Shown: positions 34,147-44,485 of the stretch, piece by piece
Layout of the letters: each line of letters starts with the position of its first letter
Position numbering within the stretch: position 1 is the first letter of the stretch
DNA from: Chloranthus sessilifolius
Taxonomy: Eukaryota; Streptophyta; Magnoliopsida; Chloranthales; Chloranthaceae
Assembly (NCBI GenBank): GCA_021018995.1
Contig: CM037593.1
Coordinates: 34,919,810 to 34,983,809 of the forward strand
DNA length: 64,000 nt
Direction: 5' to 3'
Made by a program: the position numbers and the translations under genes
Notes under the pieces: model-generated
The model's database searches: none
What the model saw: the letters and a program-made list of their open reading frames with translations, nothing else
What the model was told of the DNA's origin: nothing

Positions 34147-34525
34147 AGTAAGACTCCTCTGTCAAACTAATTAGTGATGAAAGGCACTCCATAGAATAAT
34201 AATAAGGGATGGAGAGTTCTGTCTCTCCTAAACTCATTTAAATGTCAAAAATACCCTTAAAAGATATCAGACATACGTCCAATATATCATACGGTCATAC
34301 AATATTTAACTTCCACTAAGTATATTCGTCTAATATTTAACTTCCACTAATAATATCAAACAGCCAATATTTAACTTCTACTACTACTACGAATATCGGA
34401 CAATCATCCAATATCAATTTATAAGGGCAATTTGTCTTTCCCATAGAAAGAACTCTCCTCAGTCCACACTAATTAATTTCAGGAGAGCCCTCTATCACTA
34501 ATTAGTTTGATGGAGGACTCTCACT
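34147..34525. mobile_element. About 380-bp inverted-repeat MITE
   Basis: The left end AGTAAGACTCCTCTGTCAAA and the right end (minus strand AGTGAGAGTCCTCCATCAAA) continue as inverted copies through CTAATTAGTGAT and a GGCTCTCC/GGCACTCC block. The interior has three copies of CAATATTTAACTTC(C/T)ACTA at 34302-34385. Target duplication not clear. Non-coding. Confidence 0.7.
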
Positions 34526-34688
34526 CACTAAATAACTCCTTAGCTAAATGATTGGAGGGGCAGCTGATTCGGCACCCAGGTCACTTTTTAGGATGTCACA
34601 TATGGAATCATTATGTGTCTCGGCTGCTAATGGGTATGTCATGATCTGAAACACAGTCTCCATTCTCTAGTTCAAAGCAGACACCTTC

Positions 34689-35909
34689 TAAAATTAGAGT
34701 ACTTTTATTTCCACTCACCTAGATGTGCCAAGGGAAAATGAGGTAATTTGTGGGTGCCCTCAAAAATTCAATTGGTGATGAGTGAATCTTGAAGCTCAAC
34801 CTCTTATTTGGGTATTATTTTTCATCTTCTTCCTCTTCCTCCATCGTTCTGGTGAGTGGTCCATTTCGGTGAGTCTTACACCCACATGAAACCTCTTTGA
34901 AACCCACTTCTTCTCTATACGTTCCGGTGAATCCTTTAGTCTGGGGAGTTGTATACCCCATGAAACCATTTTGAATACCACTTCTCATTTCATTCTGACG
35001 AGTTCTTTGTTCCAGCGAGTCATATATCCTTGTGAAAGGAGAAGAAACTCACTTCATCATCTTCTCCTTCCTCTTTAAATTGACACAAATTCCTTGAAAA
35101 CCTTGAAAAGAAAGAGAAATTTAAGAAGAAAAAGAAGAACAAAAATTTGTCTGTGTGTGTGACCATGGGTACCCACTGTCAATAGTTTAAAATTGACGGT
35201 GGGTACCCACTGTCAGTTATTTAATTTTGACAGTGGGTACTCACTATCGGTGGGTACCCACTGTCAATTATTTAATTTTGACAGTGGGCAGTCACTGTCA
35301 GCTTTAAACTAGGATGGGTACCCATTGACGGTGGGTACCCACTGCCAGATTTAAAAAACTGGCAGTAGGTACCCACTGTCAGTCGTTTAGTAGGCACCCA
35401 CCGCCACACACACAGACACTTTTTTTCCTTCTTTTTCTTCTTACGTATCTCCTTTTTTCAGAGATTTTTCAAGAGGAGTACATGAATTTTGAAGTTTTCT
35501 TTCTCTTCTTCTCCTCCTTGTTCTTTTTTGTTAGAGTTTTAAGAGAGTTTTATAGTTTCTTCTTCTTAGAGTTTCAAAAGGGTTTCATGGCTTCTTCTTC
35601 TTAGGGTTCCAAAAGTTTATGACTTCTTAGGGTTTCAAGAGGTTCGTAGGCTTCCTCTTCCTCAGCATTGCTAATGTAAACATTTACATCACTAATATCG
35701 ACATCGTCATCACCAACATCGTCGTCGGCGTCGTCGAGCAGGGAAGAAGATGTGGGTGTTCCGAAAGAATTCGCGTGGGTGAATCCTTTAGAAATTATTT
35801 TCCCGAATAAGTGGGTGAACTTAAAGATTTGATTTTTTAAAGTTATACACTCACATAAGTGGGTGAACTCAAAGTTCAGTAGATGGAAATAAAGGTACTC
35901 CTAAAATTA
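34689..35909. mobile_element. 1.2-kb foldback element with GGGTACCCACTGTCA core
   Basis: Outer inverted ends TAAAATTAGAGTACTTTTAT and (minus strand) TAATTTTAGGAGTACCTTTA. Purine/pyrimidine-rich inner arms face each other (AGAAGAAAAAGAAGAAC against CTTCTTTTTCTTCTT). The centre (35158-35400) is a cluster of short palindromes. No transposase. Family uncertain. Confidence 0.65.
35158..35400. repeat. Cluster of GGGTACCCACTGTCA palindromic units
   Basis: About eight units of GGGTACCCACTGTCA or its complement, separated by (T)TTAAATT(A) words, in alternating orientation, so neighbouring units can pair as stacked hairpins. GGTACC occurs repeatedly. Confidence 0.85.
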
Positions 35910-36314
35910 ATGGCTTATTACATTACATTTGATTTCTTTTAATCGGACAATGATGATAGTTTCTCATCCCAATCTTTTAAATCATGGATCTTTGAATCAT
36001 AGCCCACCTATCGAAGACACACTTGCTGATTCAAGGACACATATGTAAAAGGGTACTTTGCAAGATCTCTCATCCACGCTTCTAAATCATGATTTCCCTC
36101 ATAAGATTTTAAAATTCACAAGATCCCTCATCCAAGTATAAAAACCTATTTTAACTACCATTTTAAAAAGGGAGCCATTAATTGCGCACGTGTTTCAAGT
36201 GATTGCATCGAAATAACTAAAATTTGTCCTTACACATGTTTCCTATTATTGCACCTAAAATTAAGAAAAAATTTCACCTTAAATAAAAGTCTCTCTCACC
36301 TCACCGTCTCTTTC
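35910..36314. other. Short intergenic stretch before element A
   Basis: No gene seen. It ends in a CTCTC-rich run. CTTTC (36310-36314) would be the left target duplication of element A; the partner lies outside the window. Confidence 0.4.
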
Positions 36315-36501
36315 TGTAACGACCCTAAAATTTTGATAACACCTGATTGCTTTGGTATACGTGTCAGGCACGGAAACTAAGATAAATTTAAAATTTAATA
36401 AAAATAATATTTATATATTAAGATTATTAATCCGTTAGTGTGTGAAACCATGTGTCAAGTGTGGCACAAATCTGAGGCTTGATTAGACCTCCTATTGAAT
36501 G

Positions 36502-36526
36502 ATACATACCTAGGTGTGGTATGTAT
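36502..36526. promoter_or_regulatory. Inverted repeat in U3 of LTR A
   Basis: ATACATACC and GGTATGTAT, nine paired bases around a 7-base loop, followed by GCTCAACAC. It is equivalent in position to 40535-40558 in LTR B with three compensated changes. Confidence 0.7.
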
Positions 36527-37059
36527 GCTCAACACCTGAATGGAAACTTAGAGAGGAAAAAATCAGAGATATATCTCTATTTTAGCTTATAAGAAAAGGA
36601 AGAGATTGGAACTTCACCTCTCTTCATCTCCTTCCTCTGATCTGGTCTGGTTTCTGCTTGCAAAAATCACAAGGTGTACGTGATTCGAGTTCTAGAGAAA
36701 CTCCTTCTGTGAAACTTGCATAAGAGAGAACCTTATTTTCATGATAGTCTGACTTAGAGCTTGAAGGAGTCGACATCTATGAGTGAACACCTCTGTGTAT
36801 TAGCGTAGAGTTGTACCTTTGGTTCTTCAGAGAGCTCAAAGCGACAAACCCTTCGATTCGATCCAAGAACCCACAGGGGATCACAATGCCGTGAACTAAG
36901 AAGCAACCTTCAAAAGAGGTGAGTTATTATGGGTTTTATATGGGTTTGATGTCATAATTATGTGTTTAATGAGGGCTTGAGTGATTCATGAAGAATCATA
37001 ATGAGTTAGGGTTGAAATGGGTTTAAATCAACGAACCCCATTAATGACAGATGTTGTCA

Positions 37060-37680
37060 TTTTCGATCGATCAAATTGGATATTTGATCGATCAAATCAT
37101 AATCCGATCGATCAAATTGTATAAACCCCCTTTGAAATAGAAGGGTGAAATTTTTAGAAGTTTAGGCCTGATATGATTGATCGATCAAATTGGTGATTTG
37201 ATCGATCAAATTTGAAGCTGATCGATCAAAATATGAAGTGATCGATCAAGTGTGAACTGATCGATCAAATAAGAATTGATCGATCGAACTGTGAGATCCT
37301 ATTTGATCGATAGAATTTTATAAATAATGTATAGAACAGGAGGTATGTTTTTCTGAAACTTTTAACTTTTGAAAATCCGATCGATCAAACATAAGGATTG
37401 ATCGATCAAATTAAGGATCTGATAGATCAAATATGGAATTAATTGATGATATTTCCTCTGTTTTGTATGGGTGAAATATTGGCTTCCGATCCATCAAACA
37501 TAGGAATTGATCGATCAACTTGAGAATCCGATCGATCAAATGGGAACTGATCGATCAGATGTTCTTTGTTCTGTCTGTATAAGTGTAAGGTATCTGATCG
37601 ATCAAATGATGAGATTGATCGATCAGATGTGGATTCGATCGATCAAATAGGGAGTTGATCAATCGAATTCCCTGTTTTTG
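37060..37680. repeat. Array of TGATCGATCAAA motifs in LTR A
   Basis: About twenty units of GATCGATC (mostly TGATCGATCAAAT or CGATCGATCAAA) are spread over 600 bases with irregular spacers. The core GATCGATC is self-complementary. The same motif recurs at 60875-61195 in the interior of this element. Confidence 0.9.
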
Positions 37681-38982
37681 CCTGTTTTAGTTTTTCTGAG
37701 AAAAACACTACTAGGCAGTGTACCATTTACTGTTTCGACACTTCTGACACGTAGTATAGTATACGTATAGTCTAGGTCAAGACCAGGACACTTTAAAAAG
37801 CTTTGGATTTACTTAAAAAGACCTTAACTGAGTTTGGAAAATTTAACTTAACTTGTATCTGATTTTGACTGCATGGTATCATAACATCTGTATCTGACTT
37901 ATGTCGTTTTAAAAGCATGTCATGCATATGATAAAGGTCGGCTATCTCTGTTTTCTGCATCTCTGCTCTGCTCTGATCTGATTCCTATATATGCTCTTAT
38001 TTAAAGTTCATGTGACGAATCCTCCTAACGTGGCAGGATATCCACGACCGGCATGGCAAAATATCTGTGTATCTGATTTGTAAATCTCCTGACACAAGTT
38101 GCTCTCCTTTGAAGAGGCTTGATGCAATTATCTGTAATTGTTCATTGAACGACGATAGTCGGAGTTACCTATCGGCACACATCTGGCTATCGCGTGCTAT
38201 ATTCACGGGAATTATTTAAGTATAGAATTTAAGTCATTAAATACTGTATGCATGCATCTGAAAAACTTTGGGGACATAGTCAGTTTCTGACAATTCTACA
38301 TCTATTATCTGATTCATCCGTCTGCATCTTTCTATTCTATCTGTACTATCTGATTTAATTATCTGTTCTGAGTTATGTTCTGTAAACCATGTTTTACTGT
38401 TAGATGCAATTTACTTGAGTTTCTTCTACTGAGCTTAGATGGTTAGTTCACCCTGATTTCTATATAATAGGCTCTGAGGCTAGGGCTCCCGGCATGGAGA
38501 GTGATCCTGATTATTAGCCAGAGCCAGAGGCTAAGGAAGAGGAGGACACTAACACCCCTGCTGATGAGTTCTATTAGCAGCTTGGGTACTTGTCTTGGGT
38601 ATTAGTTCTATTTTGGGTCCTGCACTTGTATTTGGATTATCTGTGTGCCTGGTGGCCACCTTTTTGTATTATTTATTGTAGATGTTACTTATAACTCTAT
38701 ACATTCTGTAGGAACCATTGTTTTGAGTGATTGATGTCCGTCACTAGTGGTACTTCTTGGTTCCTTTTTGAGGATATATATTCTTTTAATTTCATATATA
38801 TACTAGTTTTGTTTCCTTCTTTCACTTTAGAGCCTTATATGATTACTCGATCTGCCACATGGACAGTGTCTGCTCTGATTTTCGCTAGACGGGCATACAC
38901 TATTTGATTTGTTCTGGGGATCATCCAGAGTATGATCCTAATGGCACGGGTTTTTTGGTGTAGAAATCTGGGCTGTCATAGT

Positions 38983-38994
38983 TGGTATCAGAGC
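38983..38994 (+). other. Primer binding site of element A (initiator Met-tRNA)
   Basis: TGGTATCAGAGC two bases after the LTR end. Confidence 0.92.
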
Positions 38995-39090
38995 CCTAGG
39001 CTTTAGGTTGAACCATGGGCTTAGGTTTGATTATTTTTACAATCTATGCACTGATCAATGTTATTATTTTCACAATGACAGACCAGTATT

Positions 39091-40369
39091 ATGGGCCCAC
39101 GATTCAGAGGCAGACGTGATAGAGGAAGAGAGGGACCGAGATTAGTTCCGATGCGAGAGATCCCTGAGATTCCTGGTACATCTTAGGGATTAGGGTTCCT
39201 ATCTGGTGAGAATGCTATTCCGATAGGATAAAGAGGAGGAAGAGGAGGTGGTGATAGTAGAATGGAGCAGGTGTTGGAAGCTTTGGCTGCCAATGTAGCT
39301 CAATAGACGGCTACGATGAATCAACAAGCAGCTAGATCACCTCACCAACCCGACGGTTTTGCCGAGTTTAGGAGAATGAGACCTCCTAATTTCTCCGATC
39401 AAATAGACCCTATTGAGGTTGAGGGATGGATAGAGGAAATGGAGAAGGTTTTTGAAGTGCTTTAATGCACTGATGTTGAGAAGGTGCATTGCACAACCTT
39501 CAAACTCGATGGGGAAGCGGGGCCTTGGTGGAAATCAATATCAAGACACCAAGAGCAAGAACATCCCAATACCCCTTGGACGTGGGCTAAGTTCGTTGAA
39601 ACTTTCAACGACAAGTACTTTCTCAAGATAGTGAGGCATTTGTGGGAAGTGAAGTTTATCAAGTTGGAACAAGGTGCTATGACAGTGCGCGAGTATAGTG
39701 CGGAGTTTGATAGATTATCGAGGTTTGGTCCACAACATATAGCCACCGAGTCGATGCGAGCTCGAAAGTTTCAACTTGGGTTGAGGCCCAACCTACAGAA
39801 AAAAGTGGCCCTATGGGAGTTAGAGACATATGCAACAATTATGTCTAAGGCTCTCATTTATGAAGAGGAGAACTAGAAACAGTTTGCTTTGAGGGATAGG
39901 TAAAACAAAGAGAGGTCATTTCAGGGCAATCTTAGGACCCTGAACAGAACAAGAGGGCTAGGTTTTTCAGACCTCCTAGATACCCTACTCACTCTAGGCC
40001 AGCTATATCTTCAGGACCAAGTTCTTATCAGAGGCTGGAGGCACCTATATCATCCTAACCATTCAGATCATCTAGTTCTTCTGTTAGTGGAGCTTCTATC
40101 GCACATGGATCTTTACGGGTCTCTTCATTCACTCTAGCTCTAACATGTGCCAAGTGTGGGAAACCACACAATACAGAGGACTGCAGGAGAGATATAGGAG
40201 CTTGCTTCAGGCGTGGCAAGATGGGCCATATGGTTAGAAATTGCCCTAAGGAGAGCAAGGAAAGCAAGGAGTAGGCTGGATCGATATCTACTCAGAGATC
40301 ATCTCAACCTATTATTCAAGGTCGAGCATATGCCGTCACAGCAACGGATGTCCTGACCTCAAATGATGA
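39091..40369 (+). pseudogene. Gag of element A
   Basis: Starts at ATG 39091 (MGPRFRGRRDRGREGPRLVP). The core includes FAEFRRMRPPNFSDQIDP, then TFKLDGEAGPWWKSISR, WTWAKFVETFNDKYF and REYSAEFDRLSRFGP, then a zinc knuckle CAKCGKPHNTEDC. A second knuckle has Cys changed to Arg (ACFRRGKMGHMVRNCP). At least seven in-frame stops occur, mostly TAG, the first after PGTS near 39184. The frame runs into TATDVLTSNDD, where element B is inserted. The reading frame resumes as DVIQG after B at 57097. Confidence 0.85.
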
Positions 40370-40534
40370 TGTAATAACCCAAAAAAAATTGCGTTAAACG
40401 GTGACCTCGGGATCCGTGGCCGACTGGTCATAAGTTTAACCAAGTAGGAGTTCACTAGTTGACTCGAGGAGTGATGAACGAATGCGATGTAAAATTAAAG
40501 CAAACATGTGGAGTGTGAGGTGAGATCTAGAACC

Positions 40535-40558
40535 ACATACACCATCTGGGGTGTATGT
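40535..40558. promoter_or_regulatory. Inverted repeat in U3 of LTR B
   Basis: ACATACACC and GGTGTATGT with a 6-base loop, then GCTCAACAC. It sits about 22 bases before the TATA box. Confidence 0.7.
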
Positions 40559-40579
40559 GCTCAACACATAGAAAATGAG

Positions 40580-40589
40580 TATAAAAGGG
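40580..40589 (+). promoter_or_regulatory. LTR TATA box, element B
   Basis: TATAAAAGGG in both LTRs (54691 in the 3' copy), followed by a GA-rich leader-like stretch. Probable start of the genomic transcript. Confidence 0.6.
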
Positions 40590-40966
40590 TTAAAAAACTC
40601 TAACTTACTCTTGTTTGGTTGTTGAAAGAGTTAAGAAGAGAGAGAGAGGGAGAGAAGTAAAGAGGGGTTGTTGTGCAAGGAGTGAATGCAAGCCAAGAGG
40701 GGATTCGAGTATTTAAAGTCGAATTCAACGCGAAGGATCCTTTGGAGCTAAAGCTGGAACCTTAGCCATTCCAACTTTTAGATCCAATCAAATTGGGATT
40801 TGATTGAGGTAAATTTTATTGAATTAAATGCATAGATTGTAGGAGTTTAAATGGTGGTCAAGAACATTTAAAATCATAGGAAGAAGGCTTAGAAAAAGAA
40901 GGAAAAATTGTTTAAGAATGATTTGGAAGATCAGCCCGAAAGGGGGCTGAATCTGGTCAAATCGAT

Positions 40967-41340
40967 TAATCGAAATTGGATTTCGATTAATCGATTTTGG
41001 CCCAGAAGTTGAAAAGTCATGGAAGCCCGATTTCGATTAGTCGATTTGGAAATCGACTAATCGACTGAGAAGCTCTAGCCACTGGAGAAATGAAACCTGG
41101 GGAAATCGACTAATCGAATTAGGATTTTGAGTAATCGATTTGGGATTTCGATTAATCGATTTTGAGATCTCGACTACTCGATTTAAGAATCGACTGCTTT
41201 ATGTAGGAGACCTCGATTAATCAATTTGGGATCGATTAATCGAATTTGAATCTCGATTAATCGATTTTGAGAATCGATTAATCGATTTTGGGTTTCGATT
41301 AATCGATTTTGGGAATCGATTAATCGACTTTGACAGTTTT
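40967..41340. repeat. Array of TCGATTAATCGA motifs in 5' LTR B
   Basis: About fourteen full or one-off copies, such as TTTCGATTAATCGATTTTG. The 12-base core is a perfect palindrome. Spacers are short and irregular. Confidence 0.92.
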
Positions 41341-41855
41341 TCTTAAACTTTATAGTTAACTTTGAGATTCAGGGAGGGTCTTGGACCTTCTTTGTTACAT
41401 CTTTAGTGATGAGTTACATGTGTAATATGGTATCATAGGTGGTACGTATGAGCATGAGCACAAGGAGCCGCGTGGGACCTTGATGCTTGGAATTTCAAAG
41501 ACTTAAGGTAGGGAACACCTTGAACATGTACTTTAATTTCAAGAGCATGTATGTAGTGATATAATCATTAAATTAAAGTTGTTTTAAGTGTGACACCACG
41601 AATATAATAAGGGCATCTGTGTGATGCAAGTGATTAAGAACCAATAATCTAATGAGATTGAGACATCCCCAGAGGATGAGAAAGTAATAAAGGCATCAGG
41701 TGTGATGCAGGTATGTATACATCCTAGGGATGTATACATAGGATTGAATAATTACTATTGAGGCCTAACTGATATAAGATAGCACACTTACACGATGAAT
41801 AACTATATGTAAAGCACATGTTATTTTGTTATTTGGGGTTTGGAGGATACCCCAT

Positions 41856-41953
41856 CGACGTGGCGGGATACCCACGACTGACGCAGCAGGATATCCGTGA
41901 CCGGTACGGCGGCGAATTCGTACACTAGCACGGAGGTTTATCCGTGACCGTAA
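41856..41953. repeat. Tandem block of small hairpins in LTR B
   Basis: Four degenerate units of about 23 bases: GACGTGGCGGGATACCCACG, GCAGGATATCCGTGACCGG, a GGCGGCGAATTCGTAC unit, and CACGGAGGTTTATCCGTGAC. Each can fold (for example CACGGA with TCCGTG). Repeated at 56117-56213; one similar unit is in LTR A. Confidence 0.65.
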
Positions 41954-42835
41954 GTACATCCCAGGGATGTTGTGTAATATTTAACCCCGCCGCCTAGTGA
42001 GAAAGGGGCTTGGGTCGTATTCCCAGGGAATACATGTTTTTACAACTATCTAATTAGATGACGATGAAGGGTATCTCATCGGGGCTCGATGCTATATTGC
42101 TCGGGGATTACTTAAGTTGAAGATTTAAGTTTTGCTTTAGGCTTGTTCACTGTCATTCATGATTAAATCAACAGTAATGTAATACATGCAACTTACCAGT
42201 AAATTGAGTATAAATCACCTGTTTTTAATTGATTTTCTAGCAAGTGCATAGATTCATCATGCTTTGAATATCATGGAATATATGTGAGTTTTGACTTATA
42301 TGTTCACTGTGTTGTTCCCTATTGAGCTAGGATGTAGCTCATCCTTTTGACTATACGTCGCAGGTCCATTGATAGCAGCATCAGAGGCTTTGGGGGACGT
42401 GGATCCGAGGAATTCGGATTACGTACCTGGAGACGAGTTAGAGCCTCCTCCCGAAGACTTCTTCTAGGTGACTCTGCTGAGCACTTTGATAGGAAGTCAG
42501 TTTTGTGAGCAGTTTAGTGCGGCTTGGTATGTCAAGCCTTTATTTTTGAAACAATGTAATTAAACTAGATATTCTTTTGGCGAACCATCTGGGGTGATCT
42601 GTGTATCATCGATGGTTCGGGTCGGTTTTCTATTCATGCAGTGGCATGAGGGTAGAACTGTCTTTTGAATATGCCAGTTGGGCATATTAATATTTTCCGC
42701 TTTAATGAGGTTAATTGCTTTATTTATTATGTGGTGCTTGTTATACCAATGTTTCGTGCTAAGCTTTGGGGCACGGTTTGGATGATCGTGCTGATGGCAC
42801 GGGTTTTGGGGTATCAAAATCCGGGCTGTCACAGT

Positions 42836-42847
42836 TGGTATCAGAGC
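42836..42847 (+). other. Primer binding site of element B (initiator Met-tRNA)
   Basis: TGGTATCAGAGC two bases after the LTR end at 42833. Confidence 0.93.
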
Positions 42848-42936
42848 ATTTTCTTTTTAAAACTTTGATAATCATTCTTTTGTCAGAGCATAAGGACTTC
42901 TGCTAATGAAAACTTTATTTCCACGTGCAGACCGTG

Positions 42937-44335
42937 ATGTTACCTAGAGGAAGGGGCCGACCCAGGGGCAGCCATAATAGGAGTTTACGTAGTGGAGATG
43001 GGTACATCTCTCCTACAAATAGAGTACCTATAGGAGAAGGAGGGGCTTCTGGCAGTGGTGGCCAAGGAAGTCAAGACCAGGACGAGAGCCGTGATCGAGA
43101 TCGTCAGGATCAAGATCAAAGAGAGCAAGAAAGAGTTAGAGAAAGAAATAAAGATAGAGAGGAGCGTTAGAGGATGATGCACACCATGGAGACCATGGCA
43201 GCTGCTATGGCTCAATAGGCAGCATCTTTGGCAGCTCACACGGCTCATGAGCAACATCAGCCACCGACACCTCCAGTAGCTCCGACACCGCCACCATCAT
43301 CTGCTTTTACTGAGTTTAGGAGGATGAGACCTTCTAGCTTTTCTGGACAGGGAGAGCCCATAGTGGCAGAGCACTGGTTGAGTGAGATGGAGAAGGTGTT
43401 CAGTGTGCTCACATGTACTGAGGACGAGAGCGTCCGTTGGGTAGCCTATATGTTGGACGGAGAGGCTGGGCCTTGGTGGAAGTCTGTTTCTAGGACTAGG
43501 GCTCAGGAGACCCCAGACATGCCATGGACTTGGGATGAATTCGTTGAGGAATTCAATAAATAGTATTTCCCCGAGGTAGTAAGGAACCAAATGAAAATCT
43601 AATTTCTATAGCTTACTCAGGGGAAGATGACAGTGAGAGATTATGGAGTGGAGTTCATGCGACTCGCTCGCTTTGCGCCTGACTACGTCATCACGGAGAT
43701 GATGAGTGCAAAACGATTTCAGCAAGGGTTGAGATCAGACGTGAGGGGAGGAGTAGCACCATTCCAGCTGAGGACCTATGGAGAGGTCATGAGTAAGGCC
43801 TTGGTGGTAGAGGAAGAAAATAATAATAAATACCGCCAGAGGGAGCAACAGGGAAGGTGGAACATAGATCATAGCAGAACAAGGAATTATGAACCAGTGA
43901 ACAAAAAGCCGATGTTCATGCCAAATAATCAGAAGCCACCATTTCAAGGAGACTATGGAAGACCGACGCAGCAGAACAACCAGCAGAGATTTCCATTGCT
44001 TGCGTAAGGGAGACCGATACGCTACGAGAGCCCTGCGATTACTACAGGTGCTACAGTCACACAGGGGGCTTCTCGAGCAGCTTCTTCCACGCCACGTGAG
44101 ACGTGTGCCAAGTGTGGCAAGCCTCACAAGACATCGGACTGTAGGGTAGGCACTCGGGATTGCTTTCGATGTGGCAAGGTGGGCCACTTGATCAGAGAAT
44201 GCCCCGAGGTGAACAAAGGGAAGACGACTTTAGTACCTATTCCGCGACCGATTCAAGCAAAGAAGCCGATCGTCCAAGGAAGAGCCTACGCAGTCACAGC
44301 TCAGGAGGCTCAGAATACAAACGATGTCATTCAAG
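42937..44335 (+). pseudogene. Gag of element B
   Basis: ATG at 42937 (MLPRGRGRPRGSHNRSLRSG), an Arg/Asp/Glu/Gln-rich linker, then the gag core: FTEFRRMRPSSFSGQGEP, YMLDGEAGPWWKSVSR, WTWDEFVEEFNK, MTVRDYGVEFMRLARFAP. Two zinc knuckles follow (CAKCGKPHKTSDC and CFRCGKVGHLIREC), both intact. In-frame stops lie near 43168, 43216, 43561, 43600, 43612 and 44006; one is MAQ*AASLA. The last codons (TNDVIQG) run into the intron-like insert at 44336. Gag would form the particle and bind RNA. Confidence 0.88.
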
Positions 44336-44485
44336 GTGAGCTTTCTTTTAAATAAAGAATTTCAATTCTTGAAATTTTTAGATAGAAAAGTTGCATCTAT
44401 ATTTAGAACAATATAAGAGGAACTTGCATGTGATAAATCTAGTATAATGATAATAAACAATATATATATGTGTATGTATAATTAG
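44336..44485 (+). other. Putative intron at the gag-protease junction of B (150 bp)
   Basis: CAAG|GTGAGC ... ATAATTAG|GTGG. The insert is AT-rich with stops in the frame, and removing it joins VIQG to GLHIYKKGSD in frame (phase 1). Element A has an unrelated-looking insert at the same codon. Confidence 0.65.

Larger units (their letters stand above)
36315..38980 (+). repeat. 5' LTR of element A (2.67 kb)
   Basis: Begins TGTAACGACCCTAAAATTTT and ends GGGCTGTCATA, where the final CA has become TA. The start matches 63246 onward. It contains an inverted repeat at 36502-36526, a possible TATA (GCTTATAAG near 36585-36593), the GATCGATCAAA array, and a GGATATCCACGACCGG block at about 38036-38052. 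Confidence 0.9.
40370..42833 (+). repeat. 5' LTR of element B (2.46 kb)
   Basis: TGTAATAACCC...GGGCTGTCACA. Near-identical to 54481-57096 but about 150 bases shorter, largely in the motif array, plus a block missing near 41590. Confidence 0.93.

Noticed and set aside
36315..40369. TATA boxes in LTRs A and B as lying downstream of their motif arrays, as in D, E and F
   Set aside because: The best TATA (40580; about 36586) lies several hundred bases upstream of the arrays, so a fixed array-then-TATA rule does not hold for LTRs A and B.
40967..41340. CRISPR-like array of palindromic repeats
   Set aside because: Units are 12 bases, spacers irregular and partly similar, the setting is a plant LTR, and there are no cas-like genes.
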